Shown here in pieces: positions 1-10,529 of a DNA stretch of 64,000 nt. The stretch covers positions 620,001 to 684,000 of the forward strand of contig NZ_JANKMS010000002.1 of assembly GCF_024649945.1 (NCBI RefSeq). The letters run 5' to 3'. The translations under genes were made by a program, and so were the position numbers. Numbering within the stretch: position 1 is the first letter of the stretch; each line of letters opens with the position of its first letter. The notes under the pieces are model-generated. The model was not told where the DNA came from, did no database searches, and saw only the letters and a list, made by a program, of their open reading frames with translations. This DNA comes from Flavobacterium panacis. GTDB taxonomy: Bacteria; Bacteroidota; Bacteroidia; Flavobacteriales; Flavobacteriaceae.

Positions 1-129
1 AAAGAACGTTACGAACGCTTTTGCGAAGAATATCCTGAAGCTATGCGCAGAGCGCCCATTGCATATATAGCAACCTATCTGCTGATGACGCCAGAGACCC
101 TGAGCAGAATCCGGGCAGGAAGATCCTAA
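1..129 (+). CDS. Crp/Fnr family transcriptional regulator, C-terminal fragment
   Basis: Only the last 42 codons are in the window; the gene begins upstream. The visible peptide starts KERYERFCEEYP and ends TPETLSRIRAGRS. This matches the C-terminal winged helix-turn-helix of Crp/Fnr regulators, where 'hIAsYLgiTPETLSRIR' is the DNA-recognition helix. Such proteins bind a cyclic nucleotide or another ligand in an N-terminal beta-barrel, which cannot be seen here. A strong terminator follows directly, so the gene ends its transcription unit and is not co-transcribed with the GH97 gene, which lies on the other strand. The family is fairly certain; the ligand and targets are unknown. Confidence 0.8.
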   Translation, partial: KERYERFCEEYPEAMRRAPIAYIATYLLMTPETLSRIRAGRS

Positions 130-143
130 GAAAACGGCAAAGA

Positions 144-173
144 AAAAAGCCTGCAGACATCTGCAGGCTTTTT
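144..173. terminator. bidirectional intrinsic terminator
   Basis: A 13-bp perfect stem (arms 144-156 and 161-173, core GCCTGCAG/CTGCAGGC) encloses an ACAT loop and is flanked by A5 on the left and T5 on the right. It therefore works as a U-tract terminator in both directions, serving the Crp-type gene on the plus strand and the GH97 gene on the minus strand. Confidence 0.9.
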
Positions 174-181
174 AACAAGCA

Positions 182-2506
<2,325 letters not shown>

Positions 2507-2581
2507 CTATTTTCCGTTGCACAAAAACGGAAAGCAGTTTTAATCTTTTTTAACTCTGCAGTTTTTTAACACTATATCAGA

Positions 2582-4213
2582 ATGAAGACAATTCTCCTTT
2601 TCGCTGTAATTCTTTTTTCGACAGCCGGATACACTCAAAATGCCAAAATGATTGAACTGCTTACCCGAGAAATATCACACAAAGATGAATATGCTCGGAA
2701 AAAAGAAGAGGTAATAAATTTGCTTAAAAATAGCAGGCACAATACTTTAAAAGATATTTATGACAATAACCAGAACATTTACAAGCTTTACAAAAACTAC
2801 CAGATTGATTCTGCAGTGGCTTATGTCGAGAAGAATGAATTGATTGCCGCTAAGCTGAAGAATTCTGATCTCATCGTCGAGTCGAATCTGCAGCATGCGC
2901 ACCTGCTTTCTACAGCCGGAAAATATAAGGAATCAGAAGAGCTGCTAAAAGCCGTCAAACCTAAAAATCTTTCCGTTACACTGAAAGCGCTGTACTACGG
3001 CACTTACAGCAGATTTTATGAACATTATACTGCAAATAATTATAGCAAAAGAAATCAGAACCTGATAGAGAAATACAGGGATTCGCTTCTAATGAATCTG
3101 CAGGAAAGCTCAAACTCCTATAAAATCAACCTCTCGCAGAAATACATCTTCCAAAAGGATTTTTCAAAGGCTGAAAATATGCTTTTAAAACTCGTTTCTT
3201 CTCTCAAGCAAGATGAAGCGGATTATGCAATGTGCACTTATCTGCTTGGACAGGTATATGGAATAAAGGCAAAATCTGAAAAACAGATCGAATATTTTCT
3301 GATTTCGGCTCTGGCGGATACCCGAAACGCAATAAAAGACAATGCCTCATTTCAGGATCTGGCCTTAATTTTCTACCGCATGCAAGATTTGGACAATGCC
3401 TACCTCTTTACAAAATCAGCTGTAGATGACGCGATTTTCTGCAACGTGAAATTTCGTACTCTCAATATGTCGGAGATGTATTCCATTATCAATAAGGCAT
3501 ATGTGGAAAAAGAGATTAAAAGCAAAAAACTATTGATGCGGCTATCCATTTTCATTGGAATTCTTTCTCTGATTCTAGCGCTGCTAATATTTTTCATTTA
3601 CCGCCAGATGAAAAAAGTTACAAGAATCAAAGAACAGCTGACGGAAGCTTCAGACAACCTCACTATTTCAAATTTTGAAATCACCCGCACAAACGGACAG
3701 CTCCAAGAGCTCAATGACAAACTTTTTGAATCAAATCGAATAAAAGAAGAATATATAGCATACTTCTTTGATACGTGCTCCTCTTACATTAATAAGCTGG
3801 AACTCTACAGAAAGTCACTGAATAAAAAAGTGAGGAAAAATCAGCTCGAAGACCTCTTCCAAACCCTTAATTCAAACACCTACATTGATCAGGAACTTGC
3901 CGAGTTCTACAGAAACTTTGATCAGATTTTTTTGAACCTCTACCCTACTTTTGTAACTGAGTTCAATTCGCTTCTAATTATTGGCGAGCAGGTTGTTCTA
4001 AAACAGGGAGAACTGCTCAACACAGAGCTGAGAATTTTTGCCCTGATAAGGCTGGGAATAAAAGACAGCGTAAAGATTGCCGCATTCCTGAGGTATTCGC
4101 TCAATACCATATACGCCTACCGAACAAAAACCAGAAACAAGTCTGCAATAGATCGGGATCAGTTTGAAAACATGGTTATGTGCATTGGAGAAATCAGCCA
4201 TAATCAATCATGA
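2582..4213 (+). CDS. SusR-like membrane-spanning regulator (TPR + DUF6377)
   Basis: A 543-aa protein with an N-terminal signal sequence (MKTILLFAVILFSTAGYTQ) and a helical, TPR-like sensor half. A single membrane span near residues 320-343 (LSIFIGILSLILALLIFFIY) is followed by a coiled coil and a cytoplasmic C-terminal domain of the DUF6377 type, containing 'LNTELRIFALIRLGI' and 'FLRYSLNTIYAYRTKTRNKS'; the latter resembles a LuxR-like recognition helix. SusR of Bacteroides has this layout: the periplasmic part senses maltose or starch oligosaccharides and the cytoplasmic helix activates sus genes. Here it lies between GH97 (divergent, 207 bp apart) and GH3 (175 bp downstream) and probably controls one or both. 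The architecture is clear; the ligand is inferred. Confidence 0.82.
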   Translation: MKTILLFAVILFSTAGYTQNAKMIELLTREISHKDEYARKKEEVINLLKNSRHNTLKDIYDNNQNIYKLYKNYQIDSAVAYVEKNELIAAKLKNSDLIVESNLQHAHLLSTAGKYKESEELLKAVKPKNLSVTLKALYYGTYSRFYEHYTANNYSKRNQNLIEKYRDSLLMNLQESSNSYKINLSQKYIFQKDFSKAENMLLKLVSSLKQDEADYAMCTYLLGQVYGIKAKSEKQIEYFLISALADTRNAIKDNASFQDLALIFYRMQDLDNAYLFTKSAVDDAIFCNVKFRTLNMSEMYSIINKAYVEKEIKSKKLLMRLSIFIGILSLILALLIFFIYRQMKKVTRIKEQLTEASDNLTISNFEITRTNGQLQELNDKLFESNRIKEEYIAYFFDTCSSYINKLELYRKSLNKKVRKNQLEDLFQTLNSNTYIDQELAEFYRNFDQIFLNLYPTFVTEFNSLLIIGEQVVLKQGELLNTELRIFALIRLGIKDSVKIAAFLRYSLNTIYAYRTKTRNKSAIDRDQFENMVMCIGEISHNQS

Positions 4214-4388
4214 AATTTTCATAAACACTATATTTTTCTCCCCTAAAAAACACATAAACAACTAAAAAACAGAAAGTTAAATTTAAAATCCGCTTTATTT
4301 TTTTTATCGCTGATATTTTCCGTCTAATTAAGATTTAGTTTTACATCCATCACTTTACTGAATATTTAATTTCACAAATCACATTAAA

Positions 4389-6683
4389 ATGAAAAAGATT
4401 TTAGCAGCCATCTGCATTCTTGCAGGAGCGGTAAACTTTTATGGACAGAATCTGCCCCCAAAGGAAAAACTGAAAATGGATAAGTTCATAACCAGTCTGA
4501 TGAATAAGATGACCATCGATGAAAAAATCGGCCAGCTTAACTTTCCCGGGGGAGGCGATGTCACTACAGGGCAGGCAAAAAACAGCAATATTGCAGAGAA
4601 GGTAAGAAAAGGAAATGTTGGGGCTGTTCTTAACTTGAAGGGAATCCAGAAAATTAAGGAAATCCAGAAAGTTGCTGTAGAAGAAAGCAGACTGAAAATT
4701 CCCCTTTTCTTCGCTTTGGATGTAATCCATGGATACGAAACAGGTTTTCCCATACCTTTGGCACTTGCCGCGACATGGAACATGAAAGGCATAGAAGAAT
4801 CAGCAAAAATTGCAGCAAAAGAAGTTAGTGCAGACGGAATAAGCCTAACTTTCAGTCCAATGGTGGACGTATCAAGAGATCCAAGATGGGGAAGAGTTTC
4901 CGAAGGAAGCGGTGAAGATCCTTTTTTGGGCGGTGAAATTGCCAAAGCCATGGTCAAAGGCTATCAGGGCGATAATACCTACCGCACCAATTCGCAGATT
5001 ATGGCGAATGTGAAGCACTATGCCCTTTATGGCGCAAGTGAAGCCGGCAAGGATTACAACACTGTTGATATGAGCAGGCAGAGAATGTTTAATGAATATA
5101 TGTATCCGTACAAAGCAGCTGTTGATGCAGGTGTTGGAAGCGTTATGACCTCATTTAACGATATTGACGGGCTACCCGCCTCTGCCAACAAATGGCTCCT
5201 TGACGATGTATTGAGAAAACAATGGGGATTCACCGGAGCGATCATGACCGATTATACCGGTATAAGCGAAATGGTCGACCACGGAATAGGTGATCTTCAG
5301 ACAGTCTCAGCAAAAGCTTTAAAAGCTGGCGTGGATCTTGACATGATCAGCGAAAGCTATCTGGCAACATTAAAAAAATCTTACGACGAGGGTAAAATTA
5401 GCCAAAATGAAATAGACAGGTCATGCCGCTATGTGCTTGAGGCAAAATACAAAATGGGCTTATTTGAAAATCCTTATAAATACATTGACGTAAATAGACC
5501 AGCCAAAGATATCTACACAAAAGACAATAGGGCTTTTGCAAGAAAAATAGCTGCTGAGAGTTTCGTACTGCTTAAAAATGACAACATACTGCCTCTGAAA
5601 AAACAGGGAACGATTGCGGTAATAGGCCCACTGGCTTCTACAAGATCAAATATGCCCGGAACTTGGAGCGTTTCTGTCGATCTTAAAAAGCCCGCTACGC
5701 TGGTTGAAGGAATTCAGGCATCTGCAGGAAAAGATGTAAAAGTACTGTATGCAAAAGGAAGCCATCTGACGGAGGATCCTGAATTGGAGAAAAGAGCAAC
5801 AATGTTTGAAAGAGGACTTGGAAGGGAAAATGAAAAAAGAACTGATCAGCAGATGATTCAGGAAGCGATAGAAGTTGCGTCAAAATCTGATGTCATTATA
5901 GCTGCACTAGGAGAATCTTCCGAGTTCAGCGGTGAATCCAGCAGCAGAACCGACCTAAATATTCCTGACGTACAGCAGAAACTGCTTGCTGAACTCTTAA
6001 AAACAGGAAAGCCCGTAGTCCTTCTAGTCTTTGACGGAAGACCGCTTACCCTTTCCTGGGAGGAAAAAAATGTGCCTGCCATATTAAATGTATGGTTTGG
6101 AGGCTCTGAAGCTGCTCCCGCAATTGCAGACGTATTATTCGGGGATACAAACCCAAGTGGTAAACTTCCGATGACATTTCCGCAGAATGTCGGTCAGATT
6201 CCGATATACTATAATCACAAAAATACTGGGAGACCGCTTCCTGAGGGCAAGTGGTTCGAGAAATTCCGCAGCAATTATATAGATGTCAGCAATGAACCGC
6301 TCTACCCTTTCGGTTTCGGTCTGAGCTATACAAAATTTGAATACGGCGAAATCAAGTTAAATGCCACCAAAGTGTCAGATACGGGAAGTATAACCGCTTC
6401 CATTGCAGTTAGAAACACTGGCACACGAGAAGGCCAGGAAGTGGTCCAGCTTTATATTAGAGACCTTGTTGGAAGTATCACAAGACCGGTTAAAGAGCTT
6501 AAGGGATTTGAAAAAATTACCTTAAAACCTGGAGAGACTAAAGAGGTAATCTTTAAAATAACGCCGGAAGACCTTAAGTTTTACAATTACGATCTTCAGT
6601 ATGCTGCCGAGCCTGGCGATTTTGAGCTGATGATTGGAACCAATAGCCGCGATGTAAAAAAAGCTAAATTCACTTATAATTAA
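4389..6683 (+). CDS. bglX: GH3 beta-glucosidase, periplasmic (BglX-like)
   Basis: A 764-aa family 3 glycoside hydrolase, the usual length for periplasmic BglX. The order is signal peptide (MKKILAAICILAGAVNFYGQ), (beta/alpha)8 domain, alpha/beta sandwich and a C-terminal fibronectin-like domain (from about residue 660). The nucleophile is D288 in 'GAIMTDYTGI' and the probable acid/base is E516 in 'EFSGESSSR'. KHYALYGASEAGKDYN in the first domain is the conserved KH substrate-binding stretch. It hydrolyses terminal beta-linked glucose from oligosaccharides. Its position after the SusR-like regulator suggests glycan-dependent expression, although a beta-glucosidase next to an alpha-glucosidase implies a mixed substrate or two unrelated units. 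It ends at a strong terminator. Confidence 0.93.
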   Translation: MKKILAAICILAGAVNFYGQNLPPKEKLKMDKFITSLMNKMTIDEKIGQLNFPGGGDVTTGQAKNSNIAEKVRKGNVGAVLNLKGIQKIKEIQKVAVEESRLKIPLFFALDVIHGYETGFPIPLALAATWNMKGIEESAKIAAKEVSADGISLTFSPMVDVSRDPRWGRVSEGSGEDPFLGGEIAKAMVKGYQGDNTYRTNSQIMANVKHYALYGASEAGKDYNTVDMSRQRMFNEYMYPYKAAVDAGVGSVMTSFNDIDGLPASANKWLLDDVLRKQWGFTGAIMTDYTGISEMVDHGIGDLQTVSAKALKAGVDLDMISESYLATLKKSYDEGKISQNEIDRSCRYVLEAKYKMGLFENPYKYIDVNRPAKDIYTKDNRAFARKIAAESFVLLKNDNILPLKKQGTIAVIGPLASTRSNMPGTWSVSVDLKKPATLVEGIQASAGKDVKVLYAKGSHLTEDPELEKRATMFERGLGRENEKRTDQQMIQEAIEVASKSDVIIAALGESSEFSGESSSRTDLNIPDVQQKLLAELLKTGKPVVLLVFDGRPLTLSWEEKNVPAILNVWFGGSEAAPAIADVLFGDTNPSGKLPMTFPQNVGQIPIYYNHKNTGRPLPEGKWFEKFRSNYIDVSNEPLYPFGFGLSYTKFEYGEIKLNATKVSDTGSITASIAVRNTGTREGQEVVQLYIRDLVGSITRPVKELKGFEKITLKPGETKEVIFKITPEDLKFYNYDLQYAAEPGDFELMIGTNSRDVKKAKFTYN

Positions 6684-6710
6684 TTAGCTACCTTTTAAAT
6701 TAATATTTTC

Positions 6711-6741
6711 AAAAAGCTGCCACATGTAGGCAGCTTTTTTT
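6711..6741 (+). terminator. intrinsic terminator after the GH3 gene
   Basis: An 11-bp stem (6711-6721 with 6729-6739; AAAAAGCTGCC/GGCAGCTTTTT) with a 7-nt loop is followed by further T residues. It lies 28 bp past the GH3 stop codon. Confidence 0.9.
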
Positions 6742-6817
6742 ATGACAATGCAATAGCAGCACTGCCTTTTTCTCACATTCAAAAGAGATTAACCAAATAA
6801 TCCTTTGTTTGATGGCA

Positions 6818-6870
6818 TGACGCTTTCAATAAAATATTGCGTATTTTTGCAATTTTGCGTATTTTTGCAA
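6818..6870 (+). promoter_or_regulatory. promoter with two 16-bp direct repeats (DeoR operator candidate)
   Basis: A Bacteroidota-type promoter is visible: TTTG at 6818-6821, a 20-bp spacer and TATTTTTG (a TAnnTTTG match) at 6842-6849. The -7 box lies inside a perfect 16-bp repeat, TTGCGTATTTTTGCAA, present at 6837-6852 and again at 6855-6870, 18 bp apart (nearly two helical turns). Each copy is an imperfect palindrome with TTGC/GCAA ends. The same TTGCAA words form the palindrome in front of the divergent MFS gene (9723-9756), so the DeoR protein encoded here is the likely binder. Confidence 0.65.
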
Positions 6871-6918
6871 ATATACGTCTGAACGAGATTTCAGCAATTC
6901 AATTTCAAAAAAAAGAAT

Positions 6919-7566
6919 ATGAACTTTTTAAGCAATAAAAAAATTCAGCATATCATTTTTGACTGTGACAACATATTAGTTAACACCGATACCGTTTTGA
7001 TTTCTGTCATTCTCGATGTCTTGGAAGGCCAGGGCATAGATATGCATCCAGACAAGCTCATTAAGCTCTTTGGCGGACTAGATATAGAAGACGCGGCAGT
7101 CATACTTCAAAAGACGTGTCAAACAGATTTTCATGAAGAATTTGAAAGTGAACTGGTTAGAAAATTCGAAAATGAGATTTTCCATGGATTGGAAAGTCTG
7201 CCTGGAGTAAAAAAATTCCTTGAAACGACAAACTGCAAAATTTCGCTTCTAACCTCTCAAGATCATCAGCAATTACAGAGAAAACTATTCCTTACAGGAC
7301 TGCACTACTATTTTGATGAAACAAACACACATCTTACTTCAGAAGAAAACTATGGAGATTCACTACTGGCTTTAATCGAAAAAAATGTTGTTGCGCCTTC
7401 CCTCTCACTATTGATTAAAGACAGACCAGCACAAATTTCAGCCAGTCTGAAAAACGGCATTTCAATAGCCTCTTCAAGCAGTTTTCCCATTGAAACTATT
7501 AACAATGCAAATATTTATCATTATGAAGTCATTGAAGATCTCCACAAAAGATATAAATTTACTTAA
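6919..7566 (+). CDS. HAD-superfamily hydrolase-like protein
   Basis: A 215-aa protein with the haloacid dehalogenase fold of subfamily IA (phosphoglycolate-phosphatase-like). Motif I reads FDCDNILVNTD near residues 15-25, so both the nucleophile and acid/base aspartates of DxD are present, but the usual following glycine or threonine is asparagine. Motif II is LLTSQD. Motif IV, normally an acidic EDS or GDD cluster, has become IKDRPAQ with a single aspartate, so metal binding may be weakened. It is the first gene of a two-gene unit with a DeoR repressor 23 bp downstream and shares operator words with an MFS transporter gene. Sugar-phosphate phosphatase is the default guess; a regulatory or inactive relative is possible. 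Confidence 0.7.
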   Translation: MNFLSNKKIQHIIFDCDNILVNTDTVLISVILDVLEGQGIDMHPDKLIKLFGGLDIEDAAVILQKTCQTDFHEEFESELVRKFENEIFHGLESLPGVKKFLETTNCKISLLTSQDHQQLQRKLFLTGLHYYFDETNTHLTSEENYGDSLLALIEKNVVAPSLSLLIKDRPAQISASLKNGISIASSSSFPIETINNANIYHYEVIEDLHKRYKFT

Positions 7567-7589
7567 TATTTAAAATTTAAATCCGGAAA

Positions 7590-8339
7590 ATGATTAAAGA
7601 AGAACGTTTTGGAAAAATACTGGATCTGCTTTCAAAAAAGGGAAAACTTCAATATGATAAAACGGCAGAAGCGCTTAATGTATCTGAAGATACCGTTCGC
7701 CGAGACATCGATGCTCTTCACAACAACGGTCTTTTATCCAAAGTTCGCGGCGGAGCCATCTCAATTACGAAGAACCCATTGACCTTTGCCGACAGAAGGT
7801 CGTTTAAGGCAGACAAAAAGGAAATAGTCGCACTCAAAGCCCAGCGGCTAATACAGGAAAACCAAACCATTTTTATGGACGGGGGAACCACAAACTGCAT
7901 TGTTGCATCCAAACTTCCCATAGATATAAAACTAACGATTATCACCAATAACCTGGCACTGCCTACGGTCTTATCAAATCACAAAAATGTTGAATTGATA
8001 GTTCTTGGGGGATTGTATAATCCGTCAACACAAACCACCGAAGGCGCAAAAGCATGCGAAGAAATCAATAAATATTTTGCAGACTTGTACCTGTTGGGCA
8101 CATGTGTTATCGACAGCAAAAATGGAGTTACTGCAGTATTTATCGGGGATGCTGATATAAAAAGCGCAATGCATAAAAATGCTAAAAAAACTGTTGCACT
8201 TACCTTGAAAGATAAACTAGATGAAACTGAATCCTTCAGGGTGTGTCCTATGGAAGAAATTTCTATTTTAATTACCGAACTGGCTAGTTCAGATAAAAAA
8301 TTAGATCCTTACAGAAACAAAAAACTCATGATCCTATAA
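7590..8339 (+). CDS. DeoR/GlpR family transcriptional repressor
   Basis: A 249-aa DeoR-family regulator. The N-terminal winged helix (about residues 6-60) contains the family signature 'LNVSEDTVRRDIDALHNNGLL'. The C-terminal DeoRC domain (about 75-235) has the sugar-phosphate-binding GGTTN loop (DGGTTNCIVASKL) and 'ITNNLALPTVL'. These proteins repress sugar genes until a phosphorylated sugar binds. It is co-transcribed with the HAD-like gene. The likely targets are its own promoter (direct repeats 6837-6870) and the palindrome at 9723-9756 in front of the MFS transporter. Family certain; inducer unknown. Confidence 0.9.
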   Translation: MIKEERFGKILDLLSKKGKLQYDKTAEALNVSEDTVRRDIDALHNNGLLSKVRGGAISITKNPLTFADRRSFKADKKEIVALKAQRLIQENQTIFMDGGTTNCIVASKLPIDIKLTIITNNLALPTVLSNHKNVELIVLGGLYNPSTQTTEGAKACEEINKYFADLYLLGTCVIDSKNGVTAVFIGDADIKSAMHKNAKKTVALTLKDKLDETESFRVCPMEEISILITELASSDKKLDPYRNKKLMIL

Positions 8340-8345
8340 AATAAA

Positions 8346-8371
8346 ATTACCGCAGTCTCCACTGCGGTAAT
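8346..8371. terminator. hairpin between convergent DeoR and MFS genes
   Basis: An 11-bp perfect stem (8346-8356 with 8361-8371, ATTACCGCAGT/ACTGCGGTAAT) has a CTCC loop. On the minus strand it is followed by TTTTAT, so it suits the MFS gene best; on the plus strand the downstream tract is C-rich and weak. Confidence 0.7.
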
Positions 8372-8463
8372 CCCCAACTTAACTTAACTCATCTCCTTAC
8401 GTGAAGGAAAAACAAATTAACTTTTCCAGAATGCTTCCGGATTTCAAAAAGTAGATTGACCTT

Positions 8464-9708
8464 TTAAACCTCCATTTCGCATTCTTCCTTAACTTTTATT
8501 TCTGTTTTGTCTACCTCAACTGTATTACTGTCAGTCCCATTATCTCCTTTGTATGTAAAGCTGAAGAGTGCTCCTACGGCAAAAAGCAAGATCGCACAAA
8601 CTTGAAGTGCTTCTGAAAGTGAAGAACTATGGGCGATAAATCCAACTCCCACTGGTCCGAGAAGTTGGCCCGAATATCCCATAGTGGTAATAACTGCGAT
8701 TGCAGTCGCCGTTTTAATATTGGTTAATTTGCCAGCCTCACTAAAAAAAACAGGAATGATATTGGCAGCTCCACATCCTAACAAAAAGAATCCTATTAGG
8801 GGCAGTAAAATCCCATTGCAGACTACTGCTACCATAATTCCACTTCCTGCAATTATGGCACCCGCAGTTACAACTTTTGCAGAATCAAATCTATCCACTA
8901 TTCTGTCTCCGAAAAGTCGCATTCCAGCCATTGCCATTGAAAAAACTGCATATCCCAAGCCTGACCAGCTTTCTTCTATTCCCTTGTTTTCAAATAAGAA
9001 CAGAGCGCTCCAATCCAGCATTGCGCCTTCTACCATGAATACGATAAAACCCATTGAGCCTAAAAACAAAATATTGAATTTTAACCATGAAAATCTCGAT
9101 GATTTTCCCGCTGGCTCTTCTATATTTTTAGGATTTAGTTCCTTTTCCTGTGAAAAAGTCAAAAGTTTGCTGTAGTTAATTCCAACTGTCAAAAGAACTA
9201 ATATTGATACAATAATTGCGGCAATGAGTGGCTCCAGCCCTGTTTTGATTAAAAAACCAATTATAAGTGAGCCGAACAGACCTCCGACACTGAACAATCC
9301 ATGCAGAGATGACATAATTGGCCTCCCAGAAATTCGCTGCAGCTGAACACTTGAAGCATTCATAGCGACATTTATCATTCCAATCCCAGATCCGAACAAA
9401 AGCAGTGCAAAACTCATTAGATAAACATTGCTGAGAACGGCAAGAAACGGAAGCGTTGCTCCAATTACAAGAACTCCGAAAAGGATAATTATTCTGTTTC
9501 CAAAACGCTGGCTTAAATAACTTGTGACGGGCATCATAATTAGTGCTCCCGTACCTAAAAAAAGCAACAAAATTCCTAATCCTGCTTCATCAAGTAAAAG
9601 TCTGCTTTTGGCAAAGGGTACCATTGGTGCCCAGCTGGAGAGTGTGAGTCCGCACACAAAAAAAATGCTTCTTATAGCTGTAATCGATTTTTTAATAGAC
9701 AAATCCAT
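8464..9708 (-). CDS. MFS transporter, YbjJ-like
   Basis: A 414-aa inner-membrane protein with about 12 hydrophobic helices and a central cytoplasmic loop near residues 190-205, the usual major facilitator layout. The N-terminal stretch 'FFVCGLTLSSWAPMVPFAKSR' and 'GIGMINVAMNASSVQLQ' resemble the YbjJ branch (FucP-like relatives), whose substrates are mostly unknown. The start at 9708 is 14 bp from a 34-bp palindrome that shares words with the repeats before the HAD/DeoR genes, so the three genes probably form one regulon for uptake of a sugar or sugar derivative. No substrate can be assigned from sequence. Confidence 0.85.
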   Translation of the reverse strand: MDLSIKKSITAIRSIFFVCGLTLSSWAPMVPFAKSRLLLDEAGLGILLLFLGTGALIMMPVTSYLSQRFGNRIIILFGVLVIGATLPFLAVLSNVYLMSFALLLFGSGIGMINVAMNASSVQLQRISGRPIMSSLHGLFSVGGLFGSLIIGFLIKTGLEPLIAAIIVSILVLLTVGINYSKLLTFSQEKELNPKNIEEPAGKSSRFSWLKFNILFLGSMGFIVFMVEGAMLDWSALFLFENKGIEESWSGLGYAVFSMAMAGMRLFGDRIVDRFDSAKVVTAGAIIAGSGIMVAVVCNGILLPLIGFFLLGCGAANIIPVFFSEAGKLTNIKTATAIAVITTMGYSGQLLGPVGVGFIAHSSSLSEALQVCAILLFAVGALFSFTYKGDNGTDSNTVEVDKTEIKVKEECEMEV

Positions 9709-9722
9709 ATCTTAATTTTATT

Positions 9723-9756
9723 TTGCAATATTATGCAAATTTGCACAATATTGCAA
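9723..9756 (-). promoter_or_regulatory. 34-bp near-perfect palindrome, operator of the MFS gene
   Basis: The 34 bases are symmetric around 9739/9740 with 16 of 17 pairs matching (the only mismatch is 9733/9746). The ends are TTGCAATATT/AATATTGCAA and the centre is TGCAAATTTGCA. It lies directly upstream of the MFS start codon, where a bound repressor would block transcription or initiation. Confidence 0.7.
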
Positions 9757-10453
9757 CTTTTAATAAATAAAAGTTTATTAAGACGATAAACCTATTTACT
9801 ATGCAGCAAATAAAACACTAGTGCTAAATGGAAGTGAGCGAACAAATTTATATTTGATTATCAAATATTTACAATGTTTTTTTTTGTACAACAAAAAGAA
9901 TAATATTATTGCATATTAGTTCGTCCGCATTTAAAATTTTAGGTTCGATTTAATAGTGAAAAAGCAAAAAAATGAATTTACTGCAGAATCGGTGCACATT
10001 GGTAAGGACAATTTATAAGACCAAATATAGACAGGACTTTAGCTATATAGTTCGAATCCTTGGCGCATTTAAACCCGTTATTGCTGTGGTGATCAGCGTG
10101 GTAAAAACTTTACTGCCAATTCGTTAATTGGTATGATCGCATTTCTCGTAGTGTGCTTATTATCATCATCTTTTAAAACCAAAAGCTCAATCATTGAGAC
10201 TATTTCAGTTAAGCAAGACCAAGTAAAGTTTCTAATTTCTCAAGTGATTTATTGAAACAACATAATTATCTGATATACTTTTAATAGTTTTTTGTACTTT
10301 TGGAATTCTCTATGAGAGTTAAATTTGTACTGTACCTATGGGTGTACCAAGTTTTAAAAAATGCTGAAAACGCCAGCAATTGCTGAGATCTATATATGGT
10401 TTGCGGTACCTCTTTCTCCGCCAGTAGAAGTTTCAAAAGAAACTTTAAAAATC
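9757..10453. other. gene-poor interval with a weak small ORF and a tRNA-Ser-like 3' end
   Basis: No convincing gene is seen in about 700 bp. One ATG frame of 51 codons (9972-10127, starting MNLLQNRCTLV) is open, but it has no family features or clear ribosome site and may be chance. At 10409-10423 the bases CCTCTTTCTCCGCCA look like the acceptor end plus CCA of a tRNA-Ser, but no matching 5' half, anticodon arm or D arm is upstream. This could be a recombination scar or coincidence. Confidence 0.35.
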
Positions 10454-10488
10454 AAAAGCCTTTAAACTTGATGTTTAAAGGCTTTTTT
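10454..10488. terminator. intrinsic terminator, probably bidirectional
   Basis: A 14-bp stem (10454-10467 with 10473-10486, AAAAGCCTTTAAAC and its complement) with a TTGAT loop and T tract. The A tract on the left lets it also work on the minus strand, downstream of the GH43-like gene that ends at 10530. Confidence 0.85.
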
Positions 10489-10529
10489 ATTTTCTATTAG
10501 CTTTCCAATTTTAAACCAATCTTTTCATT

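Noticed and set aside
10000..10080. Possible intact tRNA gene (GTTCGAATCC resembles a T-arm)
   Set aside because: No acceptor stem, D arm or anticodon arm can be paired around it.
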